Assembly (NCBI GenBank): GCA_963691755.1
Contig: OY829366.1
Coordinates: 3,224,001-3,288,000 of the forward strand
Length of the DNA stretch: 64,000 nt
Origin: Dinoroseobacter sp013215265
GTDB lineage: Bacteria; Pseudomonadota; Alphaproteobacteria; Rhodobacterales; Rhodobacteraceae
Direction: 5' to 3'
Each line of letters opens with the position of its first letter. The first letter of the stretch is position 1. Position numbers and translations under genes: made by a program. Shown in pieces: positions 50,781 to 59,710 of this stretch. The notes beneath the pieces are model-generated. The model saw only the letters and a program-made list of their open reading frames with translations. It searched no databases and had not been told where the DNA came from.

Positions 50781-52464
50781 GCACACCGACACCCTAATCG
50801 TTCCAGCGAACGCGACGGGTAAAGTTCTTCAACTGACTGAGGGCCTTAGCTTCTGGGGTGGAACCGACCCCAAAACCGGAAACATAATAGACGCGCATCA
50901 CCCGCAAGCTGGATGCAGTCTGGCGGGACGCGTCGTTTTGATGCCTACTACTCGCGGATCCTGTTCCGGCAGCGGTGGTTTGCTAGAACTTGCTTTGAAT
51001 GGGGTCGCGCCTGCGGTTTTGATTTTCAATGAGCCTGAAGACATCGTTACGGTTGGTGCCTTTGTGGCTACGCAAATGTTTGACCTGCCCGTTGGCGTCG
51101 TTCGACTTGGCGCAGACAGCTACACCGAAGTCGCGAGAGCCAATGTGGTGACCGTGTCGGGCAAAACGCTCAGCGCGGATCGTAAGACCTTTGACCTTGA
51201 GCCGCTTTCCGTGGACTGCCTGAACCTGTCCCCAAGCGACCAGGATATGTTGGATGGCAAGCACGGCATGCCGCTGAAAAGTGCCATGCAGATGATCCAG
51301 ACCATCGCAGCACTACGGGGTGCGGTCGAGCTTACCGATGTCACCCGCGTCCATATCGACGGGTGCATCTATGGTGGGGGCGCCAACCTCGGCTTCGCAG
51401 AAAAGATGGCAGAGACTGGGGCACAGGTACGCGTTCCAACGACAATGAATGCGATCTCAGTGGATCACGCACATTGGCGTGACCAAGACGTTCCCCCGAC
51501 TTTTGGTCAGCCAGCCCAACGCCTCGCCGATGCTTACCTTCGGATGGGTGCAAAGCCGACATTTACCTGCGCGCCATACTTCTCTGAAAACGCACCCCAG
51601 CAAGGCGAGGAAATTGGTTGGTCCGAATCCAATGCGGTGATTTACGCCAATTCTGTGCTCGGTGCGCGCACGGCCAAGCACCCGGATTATTTCGACCTTT
51701 TTGTTGCTTTGACAGGACGTGCTCCAAAGTCCGGCGTGTACCTAGACGCGCATCGGCGGCCTTCGGTCGTCTTGGACGTTTTGCTGCCCGAGGTGTTCGA
51801 CGATGCGATTTGGCCCCTGCTGGGGTGGCTGATCGGGCAAGCTTCACCTGCGCAAATTCCGCTAGTACACGGGCTTGAAGGTTCTGACCTAAGCAAGGAC
51901 GATCTTCGCGCAATTTGCGCAGCTTTTGGCACGACGTCGGGCGCACCTATGCTGCATATCGCTGGGGTGACACCGGAAGCGGATTTGCCACCTTTGGAAG
52001 GGTCAGAACGAAAAACAATCGGGATTGACGCCCTTCGACGTGCTTGGCGCGCCTTCAATACCGGCAGTGACGACGTTGATCTAATAGCCCTCGGGAGCCC
52101 GCATTTTTCACTAACTGAAACCCGTAAGTTTTGTGAATATTTAGGGGACGCAAAATGCAATGATGGCGTCAAGACGATTGTAACACTGGGTCGTGAAACA
52201 CTGAGTCTTGCGCAAGAAGAGGGCTTACTAAAGCGGCTTGAAGCGTCAGGTGTACGTGTGCTTCCGGATGTGTGTTGGTGCTCTCTTACCGAGCCCCTTT
52301 TTCCATCTGACACAAAGACCGTGATGACCAATTCGGGAAAGTACGCGCACTACGAGCCCGGCTTGCATGGACGTTCAATTCGTTTTGGGGGACTAGCTGC
52401 TTGTGCGCAAACCGCAAGAACGGGCATTTCAGCGAACGTAATGCCTGACTGGTTGATGCAATAG
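50764..52464 (+). CDS. Aconitase-X (AcnX) type I family dehydratase
   Basis: A 566-residue protein with the DUF126 swivel domain (about 10-130; LSFWGGTDPKTGNIIDAHHP, TTRGSCSGSGGLLELALNG) fused to the large DUF521 domain (about 160-560; HIDGCIYGGGANLGFAEKMA, TFTCAPYFSENAPQQGEEIG, TNSGKYAHYEPGL). This order and fusion define type I AcnX, characterised in other bacteria as cis-3-hydroxy-L-proline dehydratase; whether that is the substrate here is an inference. Conserved Cys (SCSGS, DGC, TCAPY, DVCWC) could bind an iron-sulfur centre. It overlaps the preceding oxygenase gene. Confidence 0.88.
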   Translation: MAGSHRHTDTLIVPANATGKVLQLTEGLSFWGGTDPKTGNIIDAHHPQAGCSLAGRVVLMPTTRGSCSGSGGLLELALNGVAPAVLIFNEPEDIVTVGAFVATQMFDLPVGVVRLGADSYTEVARANVVTVSGKTLSADRKTFDLEPLSVDCLNLSPSDQDMLDGKHGMPLKSAMQMIQTIAALRGAVELTDVTRVHIDGCIYGGGANLGFAEKMAETGAQVRVPTTMNAISVDHAHWRDQDVPPTFGQPAQRLADAYLRMGAKPTFTCAPYFSENAPQQGEEIGWSESNAVIYANSVLGARTAKHPDYFDLFVALTGRAPKSGVYLDAHRRPSVVLDVLLPEVFDDAIWPLLGWLIGQASPAQIPLVHGLEGSDLSKDDLRAICAAFGTTSGAPMLHIAGVTPEADLPPLEGSERKTIGIDALRRAWRAFNTGSDDVDLIALGSPHFSLTETRKFCEYLGDAKCNDGVKTIVTLGRETLSLAQEEGLLKRLEASGVRVLPDVCWCSLTEPLFPSDTKTVMTNSGKYAHYEPGLHGRSIRFGGLAACAQTARTGISANVMPDWLMQ

Positions 52465-52486
52465 CAATTCTCAGGAATGATGCACG

Positions 52487-53284
52487 TTAAGGGTCTGGAA
52501 CGATGTCAGGTGCGAGCAACCCATCTTCGCTCAAAGTTTCTTCCAGATCAAACCCGTTGAGAGCAATGTCGTAGAGCACCTTACCCAATTGTAACCCAGC
52601 CTCGAACTCTCCTTTCCTAAGGTAATGCACCACCTGTGCCACCACGAGTGGGTTATTCATCATGAAAGTATGCGTGACAGGCAACGTTATATGCGCCTGC
52701 ATGCCCTGCAAATAGGTGCTTTCCACCGACACTTTTCCGTCATCCTCTCCTTCAATCAGATTGGAATAGATCGGGTTTAGGGATCTCGACCCTGCTATGA
52801 TACCGAGATCAAAATTTGCAGGTCCTAACTGGTTCGGTGTGCTGTCCGGGCCAGTGTGCAATTCCAGTCCTGCGGGCCCATTGAACCAAACGAATGGCTG
52901 CAAATGCGCAAATTCGTCCACAATCTCTGAACCATGATTGGGCGGTCCCATCATCACTACACGCCCCAAACGCGGGATAGTGTTCTGGCTCAGAAACTGA
53001 CGCACAAGAATGCCGCCCATGGAATGGGTCACGAAGTGAATGCGCTGGTCTCCGCATGCGGCAAGCGCTGGAGGCAGAGTGTGTGCCGCAAGACGTTCGA
53101 TAGTCTCTTCCGTTGACGCATAATCCGGTGAGACAGTCGTGTAGCCAGCCGTCTCCAGCACCTCTTCCAACAGCTCGAGCGATGCATCACTGCGCCCCAA
53201 TCCATGAAGCAGGATAACGCAATCGGCGCGGGCCGCTTGCGGCACGCTTAAGATCAGCATCGAAAAGATCATTATCCAGCGCAT
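52487..53284 (-). CDS. Secreted alpha/beta-hydrolase (lipase-like)
   Basis: A 265-residue protein with a signal peptide (MRWIMIFSMLILSVPQAARA) and an alpha/beta-hydrolase fold: CVILLHGLGRSDASLELLEE, the nucleophile elbow THSMGG (Ser) and HTFMMNNPLVV near the end with the catalytic His. It looks like a lipase, esterase or a regulator of lipid metabolism; substrate unknown. The start at 53284 gives a normal signal peptide, while a reading back to 53383 adds a charged stretch. It is divergent from the NUDIX gene. Confidence 0.85.
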   Translation of the reverse strand: MRWIMIFSMLILSVPQAARADCVILLHGLGRSDASLELLEEVLETAGYTTVSPDYASTEETIERLAAHTLPPALAACGDQRIHFVTHSMGGILVRQFLSQNTIPRLGRVVMMGPPNHGSEIVDEFAHLQPFVWFNGPAGLELHTGPDSTPNQLGPANFDLGIIAGSRSLNPIYSNLIEGEDDGKVSVESTYLQGMQAHITLPVTHTFMMNNPLVVAQVVHYLRKGEFEAGLQLGKVLYDIALNGFDLEETLSEDGLLAPDIVPDP

Positions 53285-53360
53285 GGGTCCAAGATAAGGT
53301 GGGTCGCGCGACCTTTCGAGGGGATTGCGCAGTCCCGGACGCTGCGTCAGTCTTGGGTCC

Positions 53361-53807
53361 ATGACCACTCGCCCAGTTCGCATCGCCGTGCGCGCCTTGA
53401 TCTTGCACAGAAACCGCTTGCTGATGGTAAATGCATGGGGCGGTGGCGTCTCGAACCTGTGGTGCGCGCCGGGTGGTGGGGTCGAACCCCACAGCTCGCT
53501 CCCTGAAAACCTGATCCGGGAAGTCTATGAAGAAACGGGTTTGCAGGTCGAAATCGGTGCGCCTGCAATGATCAACGAGTTTCACGAGCCCAAACGCGGG
53601 TTTCATCAGGTCGATGTATATTTCCACGCGACGATTGTTTCCGGAACCATCGATACCGAATGGCGTGACCCTGAAGGTATCGTCACAAAACGTCAGTTCT
53701 TCTCGCGCGAGGAGATGGCCAGCATACGCTACAAGCCTGACACCTTGCCACGGGCAGCCTGGGACGGCGAACTCGTCTATGATCCGCTGGAATTGCTGAT
53801 CAAGTAG
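53361..53807 (+). CDS. NUDIX hydrolase
   Basis: A 148-residue nucleoside-diphosphate-linked hydrolase with the Nudix box GVEPHSSLPENLIREVYEE (G-x5-E-x7-R-E-U-x-E-E, then TG-U). The N-terminal RIAVRALILHRNRLLMVNAW and the WCAPGGGVE turn are typical. The substrate, possibly an oxidised nucleotide or a sugar nucleotide, cannot be predicted. The start at 53361 is favoured; an ATG at 53325 would extend it. It converges with the EamA gene by an 8-base overlap. Confidence 0.92.
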   Translation: MTTRPVRIAVRALILHRNRLLMVNAWGGGVSNLWCAPGGGVEPHSSLPENLIREVYEETGLQVEIGAPAMINEFHEPKRGFHQVDVYFHATIVSGTIDTEWRDPEGIVTKRQFFSREEMASIRYKPDTLPRAAWDGELVYDPLELLIK

Positions 53808-54648
53808 CACGCGGCATCGAGGCGACGCCAACACCAACCATGATCAGGACGGCGGCAAGCATCGCGCCAATGGTGATCGGCTCGGCTAGGAATATGGCAC
53901 CGCCGATAAGCGCCAATGCCGGCGCGCTGAGTTGTGCAACAGCAGCCCGAGTGGCCCCAAGCGCAGGCATCAGCGTGTACCAAAGCGCATATCCAAGCCC
54001 GCTCGTGATGGCCCCGGATATTACTGCGAGCAGGACGCCATACGTGGAATAGGGCGTCGGATCGAGCGCCCCCCACGGGATCAACGCAGTCAGAACCGTC
54101 GCAAAGCCAAAATTGACCGCCGTGTCTGGCAGCGGTGCAGTAGATTTCTTTCCAACCAATGAGTAGATCGCAAATCCAAAGGCCCCAAAAACCATCATTG
54201 CAGCCCCTGATAGATCCGGGGCCGCGCCAATCCGGGGGAGAAATAGAAAAATCAGGCCTCCTGTCGCGATAAACATGCCGATCCATCGCGTGGTTGGAAC
54301 TTTTTCACCGCTGATCAGCCCGCCTGTAAACATTGTGGCCTGCACAACTGCGAAGAGGATCAATGCCCCAACACCTGCATCAAGCCAGATATACGCGATC
54401 GAAAACCCGACCATGTACGCCCAGAGCCCAATCGTGGCCTGCACGCGTCCTGAAGAGAGGAGTTTGGGTCTTTGGCCCGTCACGAGCACAAGCAAAGCCA
54501 GCATCAATGTCCCGGACGCAAGGCGCACCATACTGAACTGCCCTGCCCCAATCGCGTTTTCGGAGAGCGCAGCCCGTGTCAGGACCGAATTTGCCGCGAA
54601 CATTGCAATCGTCAATGCGGTCAGGATCAGAAGGCGAAAGCCAGTCAT
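53800..54648 (-). CDS. EamA-family (DMT superfamily) permease
   Basis: A 282-residue membrane protein with ten hydrophobic segments in two EamA repeats (residues about 5-130 and 145-275); TRAALSENAIGAGQFSMVRL and PALALIGGAIFLAEPITIGA are landmarks. The substrate is unknown. The start MTGFRLLIL at 54648 is used; 24 upstream codons to 54720 lack hydrophobic or conserved features. It is one of three DMT-type permeases in the window (2929 and 62950 are the others), and they are not close duplicates. Confidence 0.87.
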   Translation of the reverse strand: MTGFRLLILTALTIAMFAANSVLTRAALSENAIGAGQFSMVRLASGTLMLALLVLVTGQRPKLLSSGRVQATIGLWAYMVGFSIAYIWLDAGVGALILFAVVQATMFTGGLISGEKVPTTRWIGMFIATGGLIFLFLPRIGAAPDLSGAAMMVFGAFGFAIYSLVGKKSTAPLPDTAVNFGFATVLTALIPWGALDPTPYSTYGVLLAVISGAITSGLGYALWYTLMPALGATRAAVAQLSAPALALIGGAIFLAEPITIGAMLAAVLIMVGVGVASMPRAT

Positions 54649-54748
54649 AAACCGTTGATTACCCTTTTGATGATCCGCAAAATGCCCCGCTGGTATAGGC
54701 AGCAGTTCCTTAGAAGACAATTCGCCTCCAGCTAAGACTGGCTCATGC

Positions 54749-55876
54749 TCATTGCATCAAACGATCTGCGACCGGAGAGCTGAGATGGGCGATCTCTCCT
54801 GCCGCGACAGTCAAGCAAACGCGTCCTGTTTCGGGCTCGAGCACGATGAAATCTGCGCGGCACTCAGATTGCAGTTGCCCCCGATCAGAAAGACCAAGCA
54901 CCTCGGCGGGTCCGCTGGACACAAGTTTCCATGCTTGCCCCCAATCGCAAACGCCATCACGAACCAAGCGTCGCACTGCGCCGACAAGCGATGGGTAGTG
55001 GTAGTCCGAGACCAAGGCATCGCAGAGCCCGTCCGCAACCATCTGGGTCGCATTCACGTTACCTTTGTGGGACCCGCCCCGGATCACATTGGGTGCCCCC
55101 AATAAGACAGGGTCACCCGCAGATCTGGCAGCTTCTGCCGTTTCTCGGGTTTCTGGAAACTCAGCGACGTTGACACCCAAGTTCCGATAGCGCGCGCGGA
55201 TGTCCGGTGTTGGGTCGTCATGGCTGCCCAGACGGACACCTTGCGCCTCCAAGCGTGCTGCCAGAGCCTGCAAATCGGGCCAAACATTTCGACCCGCGAG
55301 CTCGATCAACAGGGCATGGTGCGCCTCGGGTGACCGGCCGGATTTCAATGCTTGTCCGGTGAGCCTTGGAGGCTTCCTACCTTTTGAAAGCGCCTCGTGA
55401 GGCAGATGGTCATTGAACACGAGATATCTGATATCGTGCTTGGCAATTAATTCTTCGACCTGGGCATAGACCTCGGTCAGGTACATCTCCAACCGAATCT
55501 GAACCACCAGATCGAGGAGCCCGGAAAACCGAGACACGGCTTCGACCAATCTTGTACCAAACTCCGGACCGCGCATGCCGCCTTCCCAACTGAAGAACTG
55601 AGCAAGAACAGCGGTCGTTATTCCATGTGCGGCAAGTTCGGCTTCGGTCGCACGCAAGCCGTCCTGCATATCCATGACTGCCCCCCTGCGCGGGGCAAGA
55701 TGGCGCTCGAACCCATCGCCATGAAGGTCAACGATCCCGGGTAGAATTTGGAACCCTGACAGATCAAACGCAGGCGCGTCGATGTCATCCGTTATAGTGC
55801 TGCCATCAACCAGCAACTCATTGGTTGTGAAGCCATGCGGTCCAAGCACGTCTGCATTCTGAAATCGGGCGCGCAT
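54749..55876 (-). CDS. phnM: PhnM-like alpha-D-ribose 1-methylphosphonate 5-triphosphate diphosphatase
   Basis: A metal-dependent amidohydrolase of 375 residues, which in the C-P lyase pathway cleaves pyrophosphate from the triphosphate intermediate. Characteristic stretches are VDLHGDGFERHLAPRRGAV (zinc His pair), LGSHDDPTPD, GAPNVIRGGSHKGNVNA and ALVSDYHYPSLVGAV. No other phn gene is in the window: the gene is tied to priA by a 1-base overlap. It could be the pathway enzyme encoded away from its cluster, or a paralogue with another phosphorylated substrate. Confidence 0.86.
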   Translation of the reverse strand: MRARFQNADVLGPHGFTTNELLVDGSTITDDIDAPAFDLSGFQILPGIVDLHGDGFERHLAPRRGAVMDMQDGLRATEAELAAHGITTAVLAQFFSWEGGMRGPEFGTRLVEAVSRFSGLLDLVVQIRLEMYLTEVYAQVEELIAKHDIRYLVFNDHLPHEALSKGRKPPRLTGQALKSGRSPEAHHALLIELAGRNVWPDLQALAARLEAQGVRLGSHDDPTPDIRARYRNLGVNVAEFPETRETAEAARSAGDPVLLGAPNVIRGGSHKGNVNATQMVADGLCDALVSDYHYPSLVGAVRRLVRDGVCDWGQAWKLVSSGPAEVLGLSDRGQLQSECRADFIVLEPETGRVCLTVAAGEIAHLSSPVADRLMQ

Positions 55877-58071
55877 CAGTAAAAGCTCTGTGGATCAATA
55901 TCGAGGGTAAGTCGCACGTTGGGTGGGCGCTTCACCTGACCAACCCAGCGTGCCAAGGCAACCTGCAACGGGGCCGTTTTTTCCGCTTTGACGAGAAGAC
56001 GCACGCGAAATTGACCCCGAATGCGCGCTATGGGGGCCAAGGCAGGACCGAATACCTGCGCGCCGATCTGCGCGATTGACCCTGAGTTTCGAGCAAGCTT
56101 TTGACCAATCTGCATCACGACATCCTGATCGGGCCCCGTCAGCACAACGCCCGCGAGCCGCCCGAAAGGTGGCATCCCAGCAGATTGACGTGCCGCGGCT
56201 TCAGCCTCCCAGAACGCTTCATCCTCGCCTGTCAAAATGGCCTGAAGAACCGGGTGTTCTGGCTGGAAGCTTTGTAACAGGGCCTCCCCTTTCGCCTCGG
56301 CCACGCGCCCAGCGCGTCCCGCCACTTGCCGCATCAACTGGAAGGTTCGTTCTGACGCGCGCAGATCAGAGCCGTGCAATCCCAAATCAGCATCAATCAC
56401 ACCTACAAGGGTGAGCTTGGGAAAGTTGTGACCCTTGGCGACAATCTGGGTCCCGATAATGATATCCGCACCACCCCCTGCAATGTCTTGTATCTGTGCC
56501 TTCAAAGCCCGCGCTGAACCGAAAAGATCAGATGACAAGATGGCGGTTCGCGCCTCAGGGAAGAGATGGGAAACCTCTTCGGCAAGCCGTTCCACCCCAG
56601 GGCCAACAGGCGCAAGCTTGCCTTCTACGTGGCAATTCGGGCACTCGGTTGGCATGGACCGGGATGCCCCGCATTGGTGACAGATCAGGCGCTTCTGAAA
56701 GCGATGTTCGACCATGCGCGCATCGCATTCATCGCATTCGATCTGATGGCCGCAGGCGCGGCATAACGTCAGCGGTGCGTATCCACGACGGTTCAGAAAC
56801 AGCAAGGATTGCTCGCCTTTTTCAATCCTTTGCCGAACGGCCCCAACAAGCGTTGGAGAAATCCACGTACCCGAAACGAGATCTTCAGTTCGCATATCAA
56901 TCGCCGCCAAGCTTGGCATCTGCGCCTCGCCAAAGCGTGACGTCAGATTAAGCCGGGCATACTTTCCCGACTGTGCGTTCGCCCAGCTTTCAAGAGATGG
57001 CGTTGCTGAGGCCAGCACAACCTGCGCCGAACACAGTGTGGCACGCAGCACCGCCATGTCGCGCGCGTTGTAATGGGCACCGTCTTCCTGCTTGTAGGAA
57101 CTGTCGTGTTCTTCATCGACGACGATCAGGCCCAGATCCTGAAAGGGCAAGAACAGGGCTGATCTGGCCCCAACCACCAGCTGAGCGTTTCCGTGTGCGA
57201 CCTGCCCCCAGCAACGCCGGCGTTCCGCCTGCGTCACTCCCGAATGCCATTCCGCCGGACGCGCGCCAAACCGTGCTTCGACGCGGGTTAGAAACTCTGC
57301 AGTCAGGGCAATTTCAGGCAAAAGGACAAGCGCCTGACGACCCTTCGCAAGGGTCGCTGCGACGGCTTCAAGGTAAACCTCCGTTTTTCCTGATCCCGTG
57401 ACGCCCTTCAGCAGTGTTGCGCCGTATTTGGCGTCATGGGCTGCATGGCGCAGCACTTTGGCCGCGTAGGCCTGATCCGCCGCAAGCTCTTTTCCTGGCA
57501 ACATTGGATCAAGTCGGGGGAACGGACCATCCCGGGGGGCTTCGACCTCAATCAAGGTACCAAGTTGCACCAGTCCCTTTACAACACCGTGGCTGACACC
57601 GGCTGCATTGGCCAGTTCTGAAAGCCCCACGGCAGCCCCATCAAAATCATCCATAGCGTCGAGGACGCGAGCGCGTGCATCGGTCAATCGCGCGGGCGGA
57701 CCTCCTGCAAGCGCATAGACTTTTCGCGCACCCGGCGGATCACCAAGCCCGGACACGCGCGTCGCCAAACGCAGCATCGCTTCCATGGGGGTCAATGTGT
57801 AAGCCGCGGCACGTTCAAGGAAGGCACGCATTTCGTCCCGCATGGGCGGGACATCCAACTTACGGTAGGCCGCACGCAGCTTCGACGCGTCAAACGTACC
57901 TTCGCCGTCACCCCATACAACGCCTATGATCTTTCGGGGCCCCAATGGCACTTCGACAAAATCACCAACCGAACAGCCCGCTTCAGGCGCACGGTAATCC
58001 AGTACCCGGTCCAAAGGTTGAGTGGTCAGCACTCCAATTCGTGTCCCGGGCAAGAAGTCCGGTCTGATCAC
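55876..58071 (-). CDS. priA: Primosomal replication-restart helicase PriA
   Basis: A 731-residue 3'-to-5' helicase that restarts stalled forks. Domains: N-terminal DNA-binding (about 1-105), winged-helix part, helicase lobe 1 with Walker A GVTGSGKTEVYLEA and the DEEHD box (VVDEEHDSSYKQ), a zinc-binding region (CRACGHQIECDECDARM, CHQCGASRS, CPNCHVEGK, about 438-480), and helicase lobe 2 with GTQIVAKGHNFPKLTLV and RQVAGRAGR. The length is normal. Its TGA shares a base with the phnM ATG. It is divergent from the aldolase gene. Confidence 0.96.
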   Translation of the reverse strand: MIRPDFLPGTRIGVLTTQPLDRVLDYRAPEAGCSVGDFVEVPLGPRKIIGVVWGDGEGTFDASKLRAAYRKLDVPPMRDEMRAFLERAAAYTLTPMEAMLRLATRVSGLGDPPGARKVYALAGGPPARLTDARARVLDAMDDFDGAAVGLSELANAAGVSHGVVKGLVQLGTLIEVEAPRDGPFPRLDPMLPGKELAADQAYAAKVLRHAAHDAKYGATLLKGVTGSGKTEVYLEAVAATLAKGRQALVLLPEIALTAEFLTRVEARFGARPAEWHSGVTQAERRRCWGQVAHGNAQLVVGARSALFLPFQDLGLIVVDEEHDSSYKQEDGAHYNARDMAVLRATLCSAQVVLASATPSLESWANAQSGKYARLNLTSRFGEAQMPSLAAIDMRTEDLVSGTWISPTLVGAVRQRIEKGEQSLLFLNRRGYAPLTLCRACGHQIECDECDARMVEHRFQKRLICHQCGASRSMPTECPNCHVEGKLAPVGPGVERLAEEVSHLFPEARTAILSSDLFGSARALKAQIQDIAGGGADIIIGTQIVAKGHNFPKLTLVGVIDADLGLHGSDLRASERTFQLMRQVAGRAGRVAEAKGEALLQSFQPEHPVLQAILTGEDEAFWEAEAAARQSAGMPPFGRLAGVVLTGPDQDVVMQIGQKLARNSGSIAQIGAQVFGPALAPIARIRGQFRVRLLVKAEKTAPLQVALARWVGQVKRPPNVRLTLDIDPQSFY

Positions 58072-58146
58072 AACACGCCCCCTTTCGAAGCGTCACGCTC
58101 TGAGGTAGGAGTGCCGCGAAACGAAGCCAGCCAGAGGGCCTGCCTG

Positions 58147-58800
58147 ATGAAATTCTTTGTCGATACTGCTGAAATTGACGCCATTGCCGAGCTGAACGAC
58201 CTGGGCATGGTTGATGGGGTGACCACCAACCCCTCACTGATCATGAAATCAGGTCGTGATATTCTCGAGGTGACCAAAGAGATTTGTGATCTTGTCGATG
58301 GTCCGGTCTCCGCAGAAGTGATTGCAACCGAAGCGGATGATATGATCGTTGAAGGGCGCAAGCTCGCAAAGATCGCCGAAAACATCACCGTTAAAGTGCC
58401 TCTGACCTGGGCCGGTCTGAAAACCTGCAAAACGCTTTCCGACGAAGGCACAATGGTGAACGTTACGCTCTGCTTTTCGGCCAACCAAGCATTGCTGGCA
58501 GCCAAGGCAGGCGCAACCTTCATTTCGCCTTTCATCGGGCGTTTGGATGACATCAACCTTGATGGCATGGACCTGATCGCGGACATTCGTGAAATTTACG
58601 ACAACTATGCGTTTGATACGGAAATCCTCGCTGCATCCATCCGCACCGTCAACCATGTCACCGAAGCTGCAAAGATCGGTGCCGACGTTATGACCGCACC
58701 ACCGGACGTGATCAAGAAGATGGTCAACCACCCGCTTACGGACAAAGGGCTCGATCAGTTCCTAAAAGATGCGGCAAAAGCTGGCATCAAGATCGTTTAA
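58147..58800 (+). CDS. fsa: Transaldolase / fructose-6-phosphate aldolase-type enzyme
   Basis: A 217-residue class I aldolase of the small transaldolase family (TalC/FSA). It begins MKFFVDTAEIDAIAELND, has the Schiff-base Lys in ITVKVPLTWAGLKT (about residue 85), ATFISPFIGRLDDI, and ends with DVIKKMVNHPLTDKGLDQFL. In alphaproteobacteria these proteins usually act as transaldolase of the pentose-phosphate pathway. The start at 58147 is used because the upstream open frame to 58018 does not belong to the family and overlaps the priA start region. A hairpin follows the stop. Confidence 0.93.
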   Translation: MKFFVDTAEIDAIAELNDLGMVDGVTTNPSLIMKSGRDILEVTKEICDLVDGPVSAEVIATEADDMIVEGRKLAKIAENITVKVPLTWAGLKTCKTLSDEGTMVNVTLCFSANQALLAAKAGATFISPFIGRLDDINLDGMDLIADIREIYDNYAFDTEILAASIRTVNHVTEAAKIGADVMTAPPDVIKKMVNHPLTDKGLDQFLKDAAKAGIKIV

Positions 58801-58814
58801 TCTTCCAAGCGATG

Positions 58815-58847
58815 CACCCGAACCAAATCGAGGGTTCGGGTGTTTCC
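58815..58847 (+). terminator. Probable terminator after the transaldolase gene
   Basis: CACCCGAACC (58815-58824) pairs perfectly with GGTTCGGGTG (58833-58842) around an eight-base loop, then TTTCC. The stem is strong, but the T tract is short, so it may work with Rho or as a 3' mRNA stabiliser. Confidence 0.65.
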
Positions 58848-59225
58848 GCGGGCGGATAAGGTAAGCTGGGCGAGCCTTGAAAAGAATACGAAGCCAACAT
58901 TTGATCCTGGAAAGGTGAATGGTGGCTTTGAGCCCGTAGTTATCTGACTGGCACAGCAATTCGACGACAGTTTTCCGACCAAAATCGCCTACGAGTTTCC
59001 ACGGAAGAAGACGGACGTGAAAAAAGCACGGGCCTCACACCAATCGTATGCCGATTGCAAACTTTCAGTGCCCGACTTTTTTCATTTGGTTGGCAGAGTA
59101 GTCAGGCAACGTAGCTACATCTGGGATATCAACATAAATTACAATCTGAGTAGCCGCCAGAGACGGTCCAATTCTTGTGGATTAAGGCTTCTTCAGGCTC
59201 GAATTCAGGATTTGGATGGATGGCG
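58848..59225. other. Intergenic, no gene seen
   Basis: About 380 bases between the transaldolase hairpin and the end of the small membrane protein gene. Open frames on both strands are short, lack ribosome sites and look like no known protein. No tRNA, repeat or promoter was recognised with confidence. Confidence 0.5.
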
Positions 59226-59633
59226 TTAGGCTTGCGCGTAAACATTACGAGAGCCTCGTGTCCGAAATAGGCCAATCGCTGAGATGACGGCAATCAGCAA
59301 AAATATTGTCCAAGGTATCATAAGAAAAACTGTTCCCAGCCGGGTTATGCCGTAGAACAGGAACAGTCCCGCAAATGCCAAATAATCTGCGATCACCAAG
59401 CTGGTCAGAACCGTGCGATGCGTTTCTGACCGAGCCGCCATCATAAGCATGAAGCTACATATGATTAGATTGACGGTAACGCCATGAAATGAGACGGCAA
59501 TAAAAGCCTTCACTAAATCGGATGCATCACTTTCGAGTGCTGGGACAAGAGCGCTCTGGCCTCCCCCAGTGACATGCAGAGCGAACAATCCAAAAGATAG
59601 AACACCTGCAACAGCAATCGTTTTATTGGTCAT
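59226..59633 (-). CDS. Small four-helix membrane protein, unknown function
   Basis: A 135-residue protein with four hydrophobic segments (near 5-22, 50-67, 77-95, 103-122) and short charged loops; no named family. The ATG at 59633 is preferred because AGAGG lies eight bases before it; another ATG two codons earlier has no room for that site. It is divergent from the TetR gene, and a palindromic operator lies about 20 bases ahead of its start, so the TetR protein is expected to repress it. Ligand export or membrane adaptation are possible roles. Confidence 0.7.
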   Translation of the reverse strand: MTNKTIAVAGVLSFGLFALHVTGGGQSALVPALESDASDLVKAFIAVSFHGVTVNLIICSFMLMMAARSETHRTVLTSLVIADYLAFAGLFLFYGITRLGTVFLMIPWTIFLLIAVISAIGLFRTRGSRNVYAQA

Positions 59634-59653
59634 AGACATACCTCTGAGAAAAA

Positions 59654-59671
59654 TATACGGTGCCGTATAAT
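59654..59671. promoter_or_regulatory. TetR operator, copy 1, overlapping a -10 element
   Basis: TATACGG-TG-CCGTATA (59654-59669) is a perfect 16-bp palindrome with a 2-base centre. TATAAT at 59666-59671 overlaps its right arm and suits the TetR gene start at 59711. The left arm could likewise overlap the -10 of the minus-strand gene. Binding would therefore block both promoters. Confidence 0.8.
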
Positions 59672-59691
59672 TTTAGAGATCAACTTCGTCA

Positions 59692-59709
59692 ATACGGTGC
59701 CGTATAATT
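59692..59709. promoter_or_regulatory. TetR operator, copy 2, abutting the TetR start codon
   Basis: ATACGG-TG-CCGTAT (59692-59705) repeats copy 1; the identity extends to 19 bases (ATACGGTGCCGTATAATTT). The repeat ends at the TetR ATG. The centre-to-centre distance between copies is about 37 bases. Confidence 0.8.
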
Positions 59710-59710
59710 T

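Noticed and set aside
51687..52331. A 214-codon minus-strand open frame rich in Ser and Arg
   Set aside because: Antisense to the AcnX gene; composition typical of a shadow.
53187..53837. A 216-codon minus-strand open frame
   Set aside because: It covers the NUDIX gene in antisense and part of the hydrolase gene in another frame; both of those have clear motifs.
58797..59229. Short open frames on both strands after the transaldolase gene
   Set aside because: No ribosome site, no recognised family; one contains the terminator hairpin.
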